A program made the position numbers and the translations under genes. The notes under the pieces were generated by a model. That model had not been told where the DNA came from. It searched no databases and saw only the letters and a program-made list of their open reading frames with translations. This document shows positions 25,001 through 36,590 of a stretch of 64,000 nt of DNA, piece by piece (the stretch's first letter is position 1; each line of letters begins with the position of its first letter). Source of the DNA: Thysanoteuthis rhombus (taxonomy: Eukaryota > Mollusca > Cephalopoda > Oegopsida > Thysanoteuthidae); contig OY735202.1 of NCBI GenBank assembly GCA_963457665.1, positions 54,109,631 through 54,173,630 on the forward strand, in the 5' to 3' direction.

Positions 25001-28000
25001 CTCATGATTCTGACTCCTAAAAGTGGAAAGAAGAATTCCCTCATGATTCTGACTCCTAAAAGTGGAAATAAGAATTCCCTCATGATTCTGACTCCTAAAA
25101 GTGGAAAGAAGAATTCCCTCATGATTCTGACTCCTAAAAGTGGAAAGAAGAATTCCCTCATGATTCTGACTCCTAAAAGTGGAAAGAAGAATTCCCTCAT
25201 GATTCTGACTCCTAAAAGTGGAAAGAAGAATTCCCTCATGATTCTGACTCCTAAAAGTGGAAAGAAGAATTCCCTCATGATTCTGACTCCTAAAAGTGGA
25301 AAGAAGAATTCCTTCATGATTCTGTCTCCTAAAAGTGGAAAGAAGAATTCCTTCATGATTCTAACTCCTAAAAGTGGAAAGAAGAATTTCTTCATGATTC
25401 TGACTCCTAGAAGTGGAAATAAGAATTCCCTCATGATTCTGGCTCCTAAAAGTGGAAATAAGAATTCCCTCATGATTCTGACTCCTAAAAGTGGAAAGAA
25501 AAATTCCCTCATGATTCTGGCTCCTAAAAGTGGAAATAAGAATTCCCTCATGATTCTGACTCCTAAAAGTGGAAAAAAGAATTCCCTCATGATTCTGGCT
25601 CCTAAAAGTGGAAAAAAGAATTCCCTCATGATTCTGACTCCTGAAAGTGGAAAGAAGAATTTCTTCATGATTCTGACTCCTAAAAGTGGAAATAAGAATT
25701 CCCTCATGATTCTGGCTCCTAAAAGTGGAAATAAGAATTCCCTCATGATTCTGACTCCTAAAAGTGGAAAGAAAAATTCCCTCATGATTCTGGCTCCTAA
25801 AAGTGGAAATAAGAATTCCCTCATGATTCTGACTCCTAAAAGTGGAAAGAAGAATTCCCTCATGATTCTGACTCCTAAAAGTGGAAAGAAGAATATCCTC
25901 ATGATTCTGACTCCTAAAAGTGGAAAGAAGAATTCCCTCATGATTCTGACTCCTAAAAGTGGAAATAAGAATTCCCTCATGATTCTGACTCCTAAAAGTG
26001 GAAAGAAGAATTCCCTCATGATTCTGACTCCTAAAAGTGGAAAGAAGAATTCCTTCATGATTCTGACTCCTAAAAGTGGAAAGAAGAATTCCTTCATGAT
26101 TCTGACTCCTAAAAGTGGAAAGAAGAATTCCATCATGATTCTGACTCCTAAAAGTGGAAAGAAGAATTCCTTCATGATTCTGACTCCTAAAAGTGGAAAT
26201 AAGAATTCCCTCATGATTCTGACTACTAAAAGTGGAAATAAGAATTCCCTCATGATTCTGACTCCTAAAAGTGGAAAGAAGAATTCCCTCATGATTCTGA
26301 CTCCTAAAAGTGGAAAGAAGAATTCCCTCATGATTCTGACTCCTAAAAGTGGAAATAAGAATTCCCTCATGATTCTGACTCCTAAAAGTGGAAAGAAGAA
26401 TTCCCTCATGATTCTGACTCCTAAAAGTGGAAAGAAGAATTCCCTCATGATTCTGACTCCTAAAAGTGGAAAGAAGAATTCCCTCATGATTCTGACTCCT
26501 AAAAGTGCAAATAAGAATTCCCTCATGATTCTGACTCCTAAAAGTGGAAAGAAGAATTCCTTCATGATTCTGTCTCCTAAAAGTGGAAAGAAGAATTTCT
26601 TCATGATTCTGACTCCTAAAAGTGGAAATAAGAATTCCCTCATGATTCTGACTCCTAAAAGTGGAAAGAAGAATTCCATCATGATTCTGACTCCTAAAAG
26701 TGGAAAGAAGAATTCCTTCATGATTCTGACTCCTAAAAGTGGAAATAAGAATTCCCTCATGATTCTGACTACTAAAAGTGGAAATAAGAATTCCCTCATG
26801 ATTCTGACTCCTAAAAGTGGAAAGAAGAATTCCCTCATGATTCTGACTCCTAAAAGTGCAAATAAGAATTCCCTCATGATTCTGACTCCTAAAAGTGGAA
26901 AGAAGAATTCCCTCATGATTCTGACTCCTAAAAGTGGAAAGAAGAATTCCTTCATGATTCTGTCTCCTAAAAGTGGAAATAAGAATTCCTTCATGATTCT
27001 AACTCCTAAAAGTGGAAAGAAGAATTTCTTCATGATTCTGACTCCTAAAAGTGGAAATAAGAATTCCCTCATGATTCTGGCTCCTAAAAGTGGAAATAAG
27101 AATTCCCTCATGATTCTGACTCCTAAAAGTGGAAAGAAAAATTCCCTCATGATTCTGGCTCCTAAAAGTGGAAATAAGAATTCCCTCATGATTCTGACTC
27201 CTAAAAGTGGAAAGAAGAATTCCCTCATGATTCTGACTCCTAAAAGTGGAAAGAAGAATATCCTCATGATTCTGACTCCTAAAAGTGGAAAGAAGAATTC
27301 CCTCATGATTCTGACTCCTAAAAGTGGAAATAAGAATTCCCTCATGATTCTGACTCCTAAAAGTGGAAAGAAGAATTCCCTCATGATTCTGACTCCTAAA
27401 AGTGGAAAGAAGAATATCCTCATGATTCTGACTCCTAAAAGTGGAAATAAGAATTCCCTCATGATTCTGACTCCTAAAAGTGGAAAGAAGAATTCCTTCA
27501 TGATTCTGACTCCTAAAAGTGGAAAGAAGAATTCCTTCATGATTCTGACTCCTAAAAGTGGAAAGAAGAATTCCATCATGATTCTGACTCCTAAAAGTGG
27601 AAAGAAGAATTCCTTCATGATTCTGACTCCTAAAAGTGGAAATAAGAATTCCCTCATGATTCTGACTCCTAAAAGTGGAAAGAAGAATTCCTTCATGATT
27701 CTGACTCCTAAAAGTGGAAATAAGAATTCCTTCATGATTCTGACTCCTAAAAGTGGAAATAAGAATTCCCTCATGATTCTGACTCCTAAAAGTGGAAAGA
27801 AGAATTCCCTCATGATTCTGACTCCTAAAAGTGGAAAGAAGAATTCCCTCATGATTCTGACTCCTAAAAGTGGAAAGAAGAATTCCTTCATGATTCTGAC
27901 TCTTAAAAGTGGAAAGAAGAATTCCCTCATGATTCTGACTCCTAAAAGTGGAAAAAAGAATTCCCTCATGATTCTGACTCCTAAAAGTGGAAAGAAGAAT

Positions 28001-31000
28001 TCCTTCATGATTCTGACTCCTAAAAGTGGAAAGAAGAATTCCTTCATGATTCTGACTCATAAAAGTGGAAATAAGAATTCCCTCATGATTCTGACTCCTA
28101 AAAGTGGAAAGAAGAATTCCTTCATGATTCTGACTCCTAAAAGTGGAAAGAAGAATTCCTTCATGATTCTGACTCCTAAAAGTGGAAAAAAGGATTCCCT
28201 CATGATTCTGGCTCCTAAAAGTGGAAATAAGAATTCCTTCATGATTCTGACTCATAAAAGTGGAAATAAGAATTCCCTCATGATTCTGACTCCTAAAAGT
28301 GGAAATAAGAATTCCTTCATGATTCTGACTCCTAAAAGTGGAAATAAGAATTCCCTCATGATTCTGACTCCTAAAAGTGGAAAGAAGAATTCCCTCATGA
28401 TTCTGACTCCTAAAAGTGGAAAGAAGAATTCCTTCATGATTCTGACTCCTAAAAGTGGAAAGAAGAATTCCTTCATGATTCTGACTCCTAAAAGTGGAAA
28501 AAAGGATTCCCTCATGATTCTGACTCCTAAAAGTGGAAAGAAGAATTCCTTCATGATTCTGACTCATAAAAGTGGAAATAAGAATTCCCTCATGATTCTG
28601 ACTCCTAAAAGTGGAAATAAGAATTCCTTCATGATTCTGACTCCTAAAAGTGGAAATAAGAATTCCCTCATGATTCTGACTCCTAAAAGTGGAAATAAGA
28701 ATTCCCTCATGATTCTGACTCCTAAAAGTGGAAAGAAGAATTCCTTCATGATTCTGACTCCTAAAAGTGGAAAAAAGGATTCCCTCATGATTCTGACTCC
28801 TAAAAGTGGAAAGAAGAATTCCTTTATGATTCTGACTCCTAAAAGTGGAAAGAAGAATTCCCTCATGATTCTGACTCCTAAAAGTGGAAAGAAGAATTCC
28901 CTCATGATTCTGACTCCTAAAAGTGGAAAGAAGAATTCCTTCATGATTCTGACTCATAAAAGTGGAAAGAAGAATTCCCTCATGATTCTGAGTCCTAAAA
29001 GTGGAAAGAAGAATTCCCTCATGATTCTGACTCCTAAAAGTGGAAAGAAGAATTCCCTCATGATTCTGACTCCTAAAAGTGGAAAGAAGAATTCCTTCAT
29101 GATTCTGACTCCTAAAAGTGGAAAGAAGAATTCCCTCATGATTCTGACTCCTCAAAGTGGAGAGAAGAATTCCTTCATGATTCTGACTCCTAAAAGTGGA
29201 AAGAAGAATTCCCTCATGATTCTGACTACTAAAAGTGGAAATAAGAATTCCCTCATGATTCTGACTCCTAAAAGTGGAAAGAAGAATTCCCTCATGATTC
29301 TGACTCCTAAAAGTGGAAAGAAGAATTCCTTCATGATTCTGACTCCTAAAAGTGGAAATAAGAATTCCCTCATGATTCTGACTCCTAAAAGTGGAAATAA
29401 GAATTCCCTCATGATTCTGACTCCTAAAAGTGGAAAGAAGAATTCCTTCATGATTCTGACTCCTAAAAGTGGAAATAAGAATTCCCTCATGATTCTGACT
29501 CCTAAAAGTGGAAAGAAGAATTCCTTCATGATTCTGACTCCTAAAAGTGGAAAAAAGAATTCCCTCATGACTCTGACTCCTGAAAGTGGGAAGAAGAATT
29601 CCTTCATGATTCTGACTCCTAAAAGTTGAAAGAAGAATTCCCTCATGATTCTGACTCCTAAAAGTGGAAAGAAGAATTCCCTCATGATTCTGACTCCTAA
29701 AAGTGGAAAGAAGAATTCCTTCATGATTCTGACTCCTAAAAGTGGAAAGAAGAATTCCCTCATGATTCTGACTCCTAAAAGTGGAAATAAGAATTCCCTC
29801 ATGATTCTGACTCCTAAAAGTGGAAAGAAGAATTCCTTCATGATTCTGACTCCTAAAAGTGGAAAGAAGAATTCCCTCATGATTATGACTCCTAAAAGTG
29901 GAAAGAAGAATTCCTTCATGATTCTGACTCCTAAAAGTGGAAATAAAAATTCCCTCATGATTCTGACTCCTAAAAGTGGAAATAAGAATTCCTTCTTGAT
30001 TCTGACTCCTAAAAGTGGAAAGAAGAATTCCCTCATGATTCTGACTCCTAAAAGTGGAAATAAGAATTCCCTCATGATTCTGACTCCTGAAAGTGGAAAT
30101 AAGAATTCCTTCATGATTCTGACTCCTAAAAGTGGAAAGAAGAATTCCTTCATGATTCTGACTCCTTAAAGTGGAAATAAGAATTCCCTCATGATTCTGA
30201 CTCCTATAGTGGAAAAAAGAATTCCCTCATGATTCTGACTCCTAGAAGTGGAAAGAAGAATTCCCTCATGATTCTGACTCCTAAAAGTGGAAATAAGAAT
30301 TCCCTCATGATTCTGACTCCTAAAAGTGGAAATAAGAATTCCCTCATGATTATGACTCCTAAAAGTGGAAAGAAGAATTCCTTCATGATTCTGACTCCTA
30401 AAAGTGGAAATAAGAATTCCCTCATGATTCTGACTCCTAAAAGTGGAAAGAAGAATTCCCTCATGATTCTGACTCCTAAAAGTGGAAAGAAGAATTCCTT
30501 CATGATTCTGACTCCTAAAAGTGGAAATAAGAATTCCCTCATGATTCTGACTCCTCAAAGTGGAAAGAAGAATTCCTTCATGATTCTGACTCCTAAAAGT
30601 GGAAAGAAGAATTCCCTCATGATTCTGACTCCTAAAAGTGGAAAGAAGAATTCCCTCATGGTTCTGACTCCTAAAAGTGGAAAGAAGAATTCCCTCATGA
30701 TTCTGATTCCTAAAAGTGGAAATAAGAATTCCCTCATGATTCTGACTCCTAAAAGTGGAAAAAAGAATTCCCTCATGATTCTGACTCCTAAAAGTGGAAA
30801 GAAGAATTCCTTCATGATTCTGACTCCTAAAAGTGGAAAGAAGAATTCCCTCATGATTCTGACTCCTAAAAGTGGAAATAAGAATTCCCTCATGATTCTG
30901 ACTCCTAAAAGTGGAAATAAGAATTCCCTCATGATTCTGACTCCTAAAAGTGGAAATAAGAATTCCTTCATGATTCTGACTCCTAAAAGTGGAAAGAAGA

Positions 31001-31158
31001 ATTCCTTCATGATTCTGACTCCTAAAAGTGGAAATAAGAATTCCCTCATGATTCTGACTCCTAAAAGTGGAAATAAGAATTCCTTCATGATTCTGACTCC
31101 TAAAAGTGGAAAGAAGAATTCCCTCATGATTCTGACTCCTAAAAGTGGAAAAAAGAAT
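19016..31158. repeat. Core satellite array: about 311 tandem copies of a 39-bp unit
   Basis: A representative unit is 19080-19118: ATTCTGACTCC, TAAAAGTGGAAAGAAG, then AATTCCCTCATG. Copies are nearly identical. The commonest variants are GGAAAGAAG/GGAAATAAG and TTCCCTCATG/TTCCTTCATG; rarer ones mark subgroups. Each standard unit contains an EcoRI site (GAATTC), so a digest should give a 39-bp ladder. Only two units are a base short (at about 20611 and 30204, both with CCTATAGTGG), and exactly 246 units separate them, so about 9.6 kb carries no net indel. Because 39 is a multiple of three, long ORFs arise: plus strand 20987-29629 (2880 codons, peptide ILTPKSGKKNSLM) and minus strand 28047-20824 (2407 codons, peptide MREFFFPLLGVRI), among others. 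The main variants change amino acids in these frames, and there is no start context, signal peptide or non-repeat domain, so I treat it as non-coding satellite DNA. Confidence 0.97.
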
Positions 31159-33850
31159 TAACCTGATGCATCTGACATCCAAAAGATGAAAAGGAGTTCC
31201 TTGAAGATTCTGACTCCAAAAAGTGGAAAGAAGAATTTCCCCCGATGATACTGACTCCTCAAAATGGAAAAGGAGTTTCCTCTTGATTCTGACGCCCAAA
31301 AGTAGAAAAGAGTTACCCATGATTCTGACTCCTCAAAGTGGAGAGGGAGTTCCTCATTAATTCTGAGAGCTTAAAGTGGAAAAAAGGATTCCTCGACGCC
31401 CAAAAGTAGAAAGAGCATTTCCCCCATGATTCTGACTTCTAAGTGTAGAAAGATATCTCTGACGCTCAAAAGTGGGGAGAATTCTCACGTGATTCTGATT
31501 CTTAAAAGTTAGAAAAGTGTACCCTTTCCAATCTTACGCCCAAAAATTGAAGGAATTTCCCTATGATTCTGACTCATAAAAGAGGAAACGATTCCTTGTT
31601 GATTCTGACACCCAAAATTGGAAAAAATAAATTTGCCTAACATTCTGACATCCAAAGGTGGAACGAAGATTTCCCCATGATTCTGACACCAAAAAATGAA
31701 AAACGATCCTGACATCGAAAAGTGGAAAGAGAAATTGCATTATGATTTTCATTCCTTAAAATGGAAAAGAAGCTCCTTATAGATTTTGATGCCCAAAAGT
31801 GAATTAACAAATGATTCTGATTACTAAAAGTGGAAAGGGGTTCACTTTATATTCTAACACAAAGAAGTAAGAAAAGAAAATTCCCCCATGATTATGACTT
31901 TTAAAAGTTGAAAATAATTTCCCTCTCAATTGTGACATCGAAAAGTGGAAAAAAAAATTCCCTGTTGATTCAGACTCTTCAAAGGGGTTCCAACTAGATT
32001 CTGACACCAAAAAAATAGAAAGAAGAATTCCCCAATTATTCTGACTCCTAAAAGTGGAAAAGGAATTCTCTCTCGATTCTGACCCCTGAAAGTGGATAAA
32101 AGAATTAACCAATGATTATGATCTTAAAAATGGAAAAAAGTTCTCTCTTGATTCTGACACTCAAAAGTGGAAAGAAGAATTACCCCAGGATTCTGACTCC
32201 TCGAAGTGGAAAAGGAGTTCACTCTCTATCATGACGTCCAAAATTGGAAATGATAATTCCTGCAATGATTCTGATTCCTCAAAGTTGGAAAAGAATTACT
32301 TCTCACTTCTGATACCCCAAAGTGGAAAGGAGAATTAACCAATGATTCTGATTCCTAAAAGTGGAAAAAGTTCGCTGTTGATTGATATGCTCAAAAGTGG
32401 ATGGAAGAATTCCCCATGATTCTGACTCCTCAAAGTGGGAAAGGACTCCCCTCTTGCTTTTGACACCAAAACGTGGAAAGAAGAATTCTCCGCGATTCTG
32501 ACTTCTAAAAGTGAAAGAAAAGTTCCCTCTCGATTCTGACGCCAAAAAGTGGAAAGAAAAAATTCCCCTAATGATTCTTACTCCTAAGAGTGCATAAAGA
32601 ATCCCCTGTAGATTCAGACACTCGAAAGTGGATAGAGGTATTGCCCCGATGATTCTGACTCCTCAGAGTTGAAGAAGAATCCCCTCTCGATAAAGACGCC
32701 CGGAAATGGATAGAAAAATTAATCTATGATTCTGATTCCTACAAGTGGGAAAAAGTTCCTTGTTGATTCTGACATTCAAAAGTGGAAAGAAGAATTCCAC
32801 CATGATTCTGACTACTCAAAGTGGAGAAGGAGTTCCCTCTCGATTCGGACACCTAAGAGTGGAAAAAAGCATTCCTTCGATTCCAACACCCAAAAGTAAG
32901 TAGAAGAATTAACTCATGAGAGGAAAGAAGAATTCCACATGATTCTGAGTTGTAGAAGTGGAAAAAGAATTTTCCTTCGATTCTGATACTCGAAAGTTGA
33001 TAGAAAATTTGCCCTATGATTCTAACTCCTAAAAGTGAAAAAAAATTCCCACCCGACTCTGACACCCAAAAGTCGAATGAAAAGTTTCTCCATGATTTAG
33101 ACTACTAGGAGTGGGAAAAAATTCGCTCTTAATGCTGACACGCGAAAATGGATAGAAGACTTGCCCCATGATTCTGATTCCAAAAAGTTGAAAAAAAAGT
33201 TCCTTCTTGATTCTGACACCCAAAAGTGGAGAAAAGCATTCCCTTTCGATTCTGAGACCCAAAATTTGAGAAAAGAATTCCCCCATGATTTTAACTCATA
33301 AAAATGGAAAAGGTGTTCCCATCCAATTCTGATCGTGGGAAAAAGAATTCCTCCATGATTCTGACTATTAAAAGTGAAAAAAGAATTCTCTCTCGATTCT
33401 GACGCCCGAAAATGAATAGAAAAAATTTGTGATTCTGACCCCTAAGAGTGAAAGAAGACTTCCCTCTTGGTTTTGACTCTTGAAAGTGGACAGAAGAATC
33501 CCCCATGATTCCACCTCATAAAATGGAAAAAGACTTTCATCTTGGTTCTTATACCTAGAAATGCAATGAAGAATTCCCCCATGATTTTAAGTCCTACAAT
33601 TGGAAAAGGTGTTCCCTTCTGATTCTGATGTCCAAATGTGGAAAGAAGAATTACCCCATGATTCTGACTCCTCAAAGTCGGAATAGACTACCCTTTCGAT
33701 TATGACACCCGAAAGTGGATAGAAGAATTCCCCCCATAATTCTGACCCCTAAAAGTGCAAAAGGAGCTCCCTCTCGACTCTGACACCCCAAAATGGAAAG
33801 AAGAATTACCCCATGATTCTGACTCCTTAAAGTGGTAAAATGAATTTCTC
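31159..33850. repeat. Decayed right flank of the satellite locus
   Basis: Same repeat family as the left flank, with 36-42 bp units and frequent indels, dying out near 33850. Alternation is clear here: units starting GACGCCC/GACACCC usually end in GAAGAATTCCCCCATG (type A), and units starting GACTCCT usually end in AAAGGAGTTCCCTCTCG (type B). That gives an ancestral period of about 77-79 bp. It contains the 140-bp segment 32189-32328 that is identical to 18824-18963. Confidence 0.9.
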
Positions 33851-33989
33851 CCAGAATCTATCCATAAACGATTTATGTATCAATACAATAATTTCAAAAG
33901 TACGTATTTATACTCATCTGGAAAATTTATGCTATAACTTTGTCCTACTCATTCGCTATTTTCTTGTTCTTTTAAAATTTTGCACTGAG

Positions 33990-33990
<1 letters not shown>

Positions 33991-34063
<73 letters not shown>

Positions 34064-34070
34064 TATATAT
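33991..34070. repeat. (AT)n microsatellite
   Basis: About 38 AT dinucleotides with one interruption near the right end. Confidence 0.95.
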
Positions 34071-34119
34071 GCTTGGATGCAAACATGTCGGGCCTTCTTA
34101 CTGAGGGTTGGAAACTTTA

Positions 34120-34200
34120 TGTATAATGGTACTGTACAATTTCTTATGTAACCCCGACTTGATGTACCCTAATGAAAAGATGGTATTTTTCCATATAAAC
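34120..34200 (+). repeat. Dispersed repeat, copy 1 (pair with 36508-36590)
   Basis: Shares ATAATGGTACTGT, a TTATGTAA/CTATGTCA block, ACTTGATGTAC and a TGAAAA-ATG block in the same order with 36508-36590. The family is unknown. Confidence 0.6.
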
Positions 34201-36507
34201 TTCGTAACCCCTCGAAATATATCCTTTTTGTCCTATCCCTTGAAACAGTGGCGGACATGCAATCTATTTATTTGAGAATATATTCTCATAAAACTGCCAA
34301 TAATTTGGATTTTCTTCATTGGATATGAAATTCCATCCCTCCTCGGTGTTATGTTCTCAGAGGATGCCTTTGTTAAGACTTGGTGTACATAAAACATGGT
34401 TTATGACTTGATTTAGTTTACCCATATTTGAGTACATTTGTAGTACATGTCGAGTGATTATGCGATGAGGAACGAAAAATGGCCAAATAACTTAATTTTT
34501 GGTGTTACACATCTTAGACAAGTTCATGCTTGCAGAGAACCGATGACCGTACTCTCTACTTGTAATTTCTTGGCAAAGCGGACTCAATATGAGGTCGCAT
34601 TGTTCGGGGATATTGTTTGAAGACGAGTGTTCAAAGGTGAAACAAAGGTGAATAATAATCGAGGAGTCGGATCCCAAATGCACAAGGTGAACTATAATCA
34701 GCAGTATGTGCGCATCAGCATGATGCCATATGTGCCTGCCAATGTCTAATGGTATCATCCACGCCGAGTGACTTTATTATTTTGCAGATTTTTTTCACAA
34801 TTTCGATCTTGTGTATAAATACTACAGCATTGCAGAAAGTGGAACTTACCCAAGTGAAAGATAAAATGTGAAGACGTTATTTTGCCAAATTATACATATT
34901 TAGACCTTGCAATTAACTAAACTGAATAATGATAAAAAAATCACGTGCAAAAAGGCGATCATTGGAATTCCAACTTGTGTTTTTTTACTGCGTCAATGCA
35001 TCGACTAAATGAATTCAAAACAGACGATGCATCTTCTTTCATTTTGACCAAGAAATAAGACCCTCAGATTCTGGGGTTGAAAAATATGTGAATGACCGCA
35101 CGTGACATGTATCCAACGAGGAATCTTTAAAAAGTTGGGAAAATCACTCTCAAAATTTGATGACTTTTCGTTTGTTATATTTTCCTTATTTCTAGAGCTA
35201 CAATGCTCAGGGTTTGTTTTTTTTTAGAATTTTGAAACTTGAACAGTCAACATAATGGTTCTGATGCATGTTACAATGAATCTTGAATACGTTGTATTAT
35301 TTGAACATGATCACCAATTTTGTTTTTGTTAAAACTCTCGTGAAAATCGCATCATTTCTTAACCAAGTTTTAACGGCGCTATTTTCGGTATTTTTACACT
35401 CATAATGCTCGTTCAAGTCTCGTTTTGACCAGACGTTTCTGACTTTTAAATGCATAGCAACGTCCCTAAAAATACTTAGAGCGTGAATAAGCAAAACGAT
35501 GTGAGCTTTCTCTTGTAAAAAAAGACGAAAGATCCAATTTCATGCATTGTAACTTTTCAAGTATTCAGGATTTCTTGTACAGTGCAGCAGCAACATTATA
35601 CAGAGTGTTCAAGCTTTTAAAAAATGAACACTGTAGCTGTCTACAGATACAATGTTCATTTCATAACAAAATTATCGTAAAATTTAGATCTCGATTTTCT
35701 CAACTTTTAAAAAATTGTGCCTTTCATGAAAGAAGCATGATTTCTCTAACATAATACATACCTTAAGATTTATTCTCAAGTATGGAGGGGAGTCAGATTT
35801 GACCCCAGATGATTGTAACAGGTGAAATCTAAGATGGCCACCATAAATATGTTCAATATTTGATTCAAACAGTGTAGAGAAAAACATTTAATGTGTCATT
35901 TCCAAATGAGTTGGGAATGGCCATCTGAAGTAGTGCGTTTGATCCAGGGCAAACAATGAGAGCATAATCTGTGTGAGGGATTCAATGTACAACAAAGTGA
36001 CCTGACCTACCACAGCAAGAGAAACTCCAATGACAGGGTCTTAAGCCAGTAGTAAAAGTGGACACTGGTATTAGCTCATTGTAAGCACCAGGCCTCAAAA
36101 GACGGACTATCAGGTTGCATGGCATTAGTATCATCAGATCAGCTGCTTTCACTTGCCAGAGGAGATCATAACGGTTTGTGGCCGTGACCCAGTGGGCATA
36201 GCGGGTCTTGGTGCCATGGCATATATGAGGCAATTTGCAGTTCTGGAGATTGCAATGTTAGACTATACCAAGGCGTTCGTATAGCCAATGTCTTCCAGCA
36301 AGTCTCCTAGTTACTTCAACATGACCAACATGAAGAAATCCTCTTCGTGAACGCCAGGTCAGGTCCTCTGGACATCCTCAGAAAGAGTGGTTGGTCAGTA
36401 GCAAGGACAGGAATCTGACAAGGATTCACATACTGGACTGCAGCCTTGACGATGTCTAAGGAGTGATGTATCATTGCCATCGATTGGGGTCTGAAAGTTC
36501 AAACCTT

Positions 36508-36590
36508 ATAGTCAATAAGGGATAATGGTACTGTGTAATTGTTTCTATGTCAATCCAACTTGATGTACTCTCGTGAAAATATGATATCAT
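36508..36590 (+). repeat. Dispersed repeat, copy 2
   Basis: Diverged copy of 34120-34200. A further short similarity (GGAAATATATC against CGAAATATATCC) lies about 70 bp downstream in both. Confidence 0.6.

Larger units (their letters stand above)
33851..36500. other. No gene seen; one long (AT)n tract and a GC-richer unknown stretch
   Basis: An (AT)n run lies at about 33991-34070. The rest to 35890 is AT-rich without recognisable coding. From about 35890 to 36500 the base composition rises in G+C and a minus-strand frame (36233-35982) stays open for 83 codons, but I recognise no family. It may be an unclassified repeat. Confidence 0.5.

Noticed and set aside
20987..29629. A giant 2880-residue repeat protein gene
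   Set aside because: The frame is a by-product of a stop-free 39-bp unit. The main variants alter residues, the opposite strand is equally open, and no start context, signal peptide or non-repeat domain is present.
19016..31158. CRISPR-like array
   Set aside because: Units follow head to tail with no unique spacers, unit length is constant at 39 bp, and the genome is eukaryotic.
19016..31158. Heat-shock-element array like human satellite III
   Set aside because: The unit has GAA and TTC blocks, but the spacing (GAAGAATTC) does not give the GAAnnTTC arrangement.
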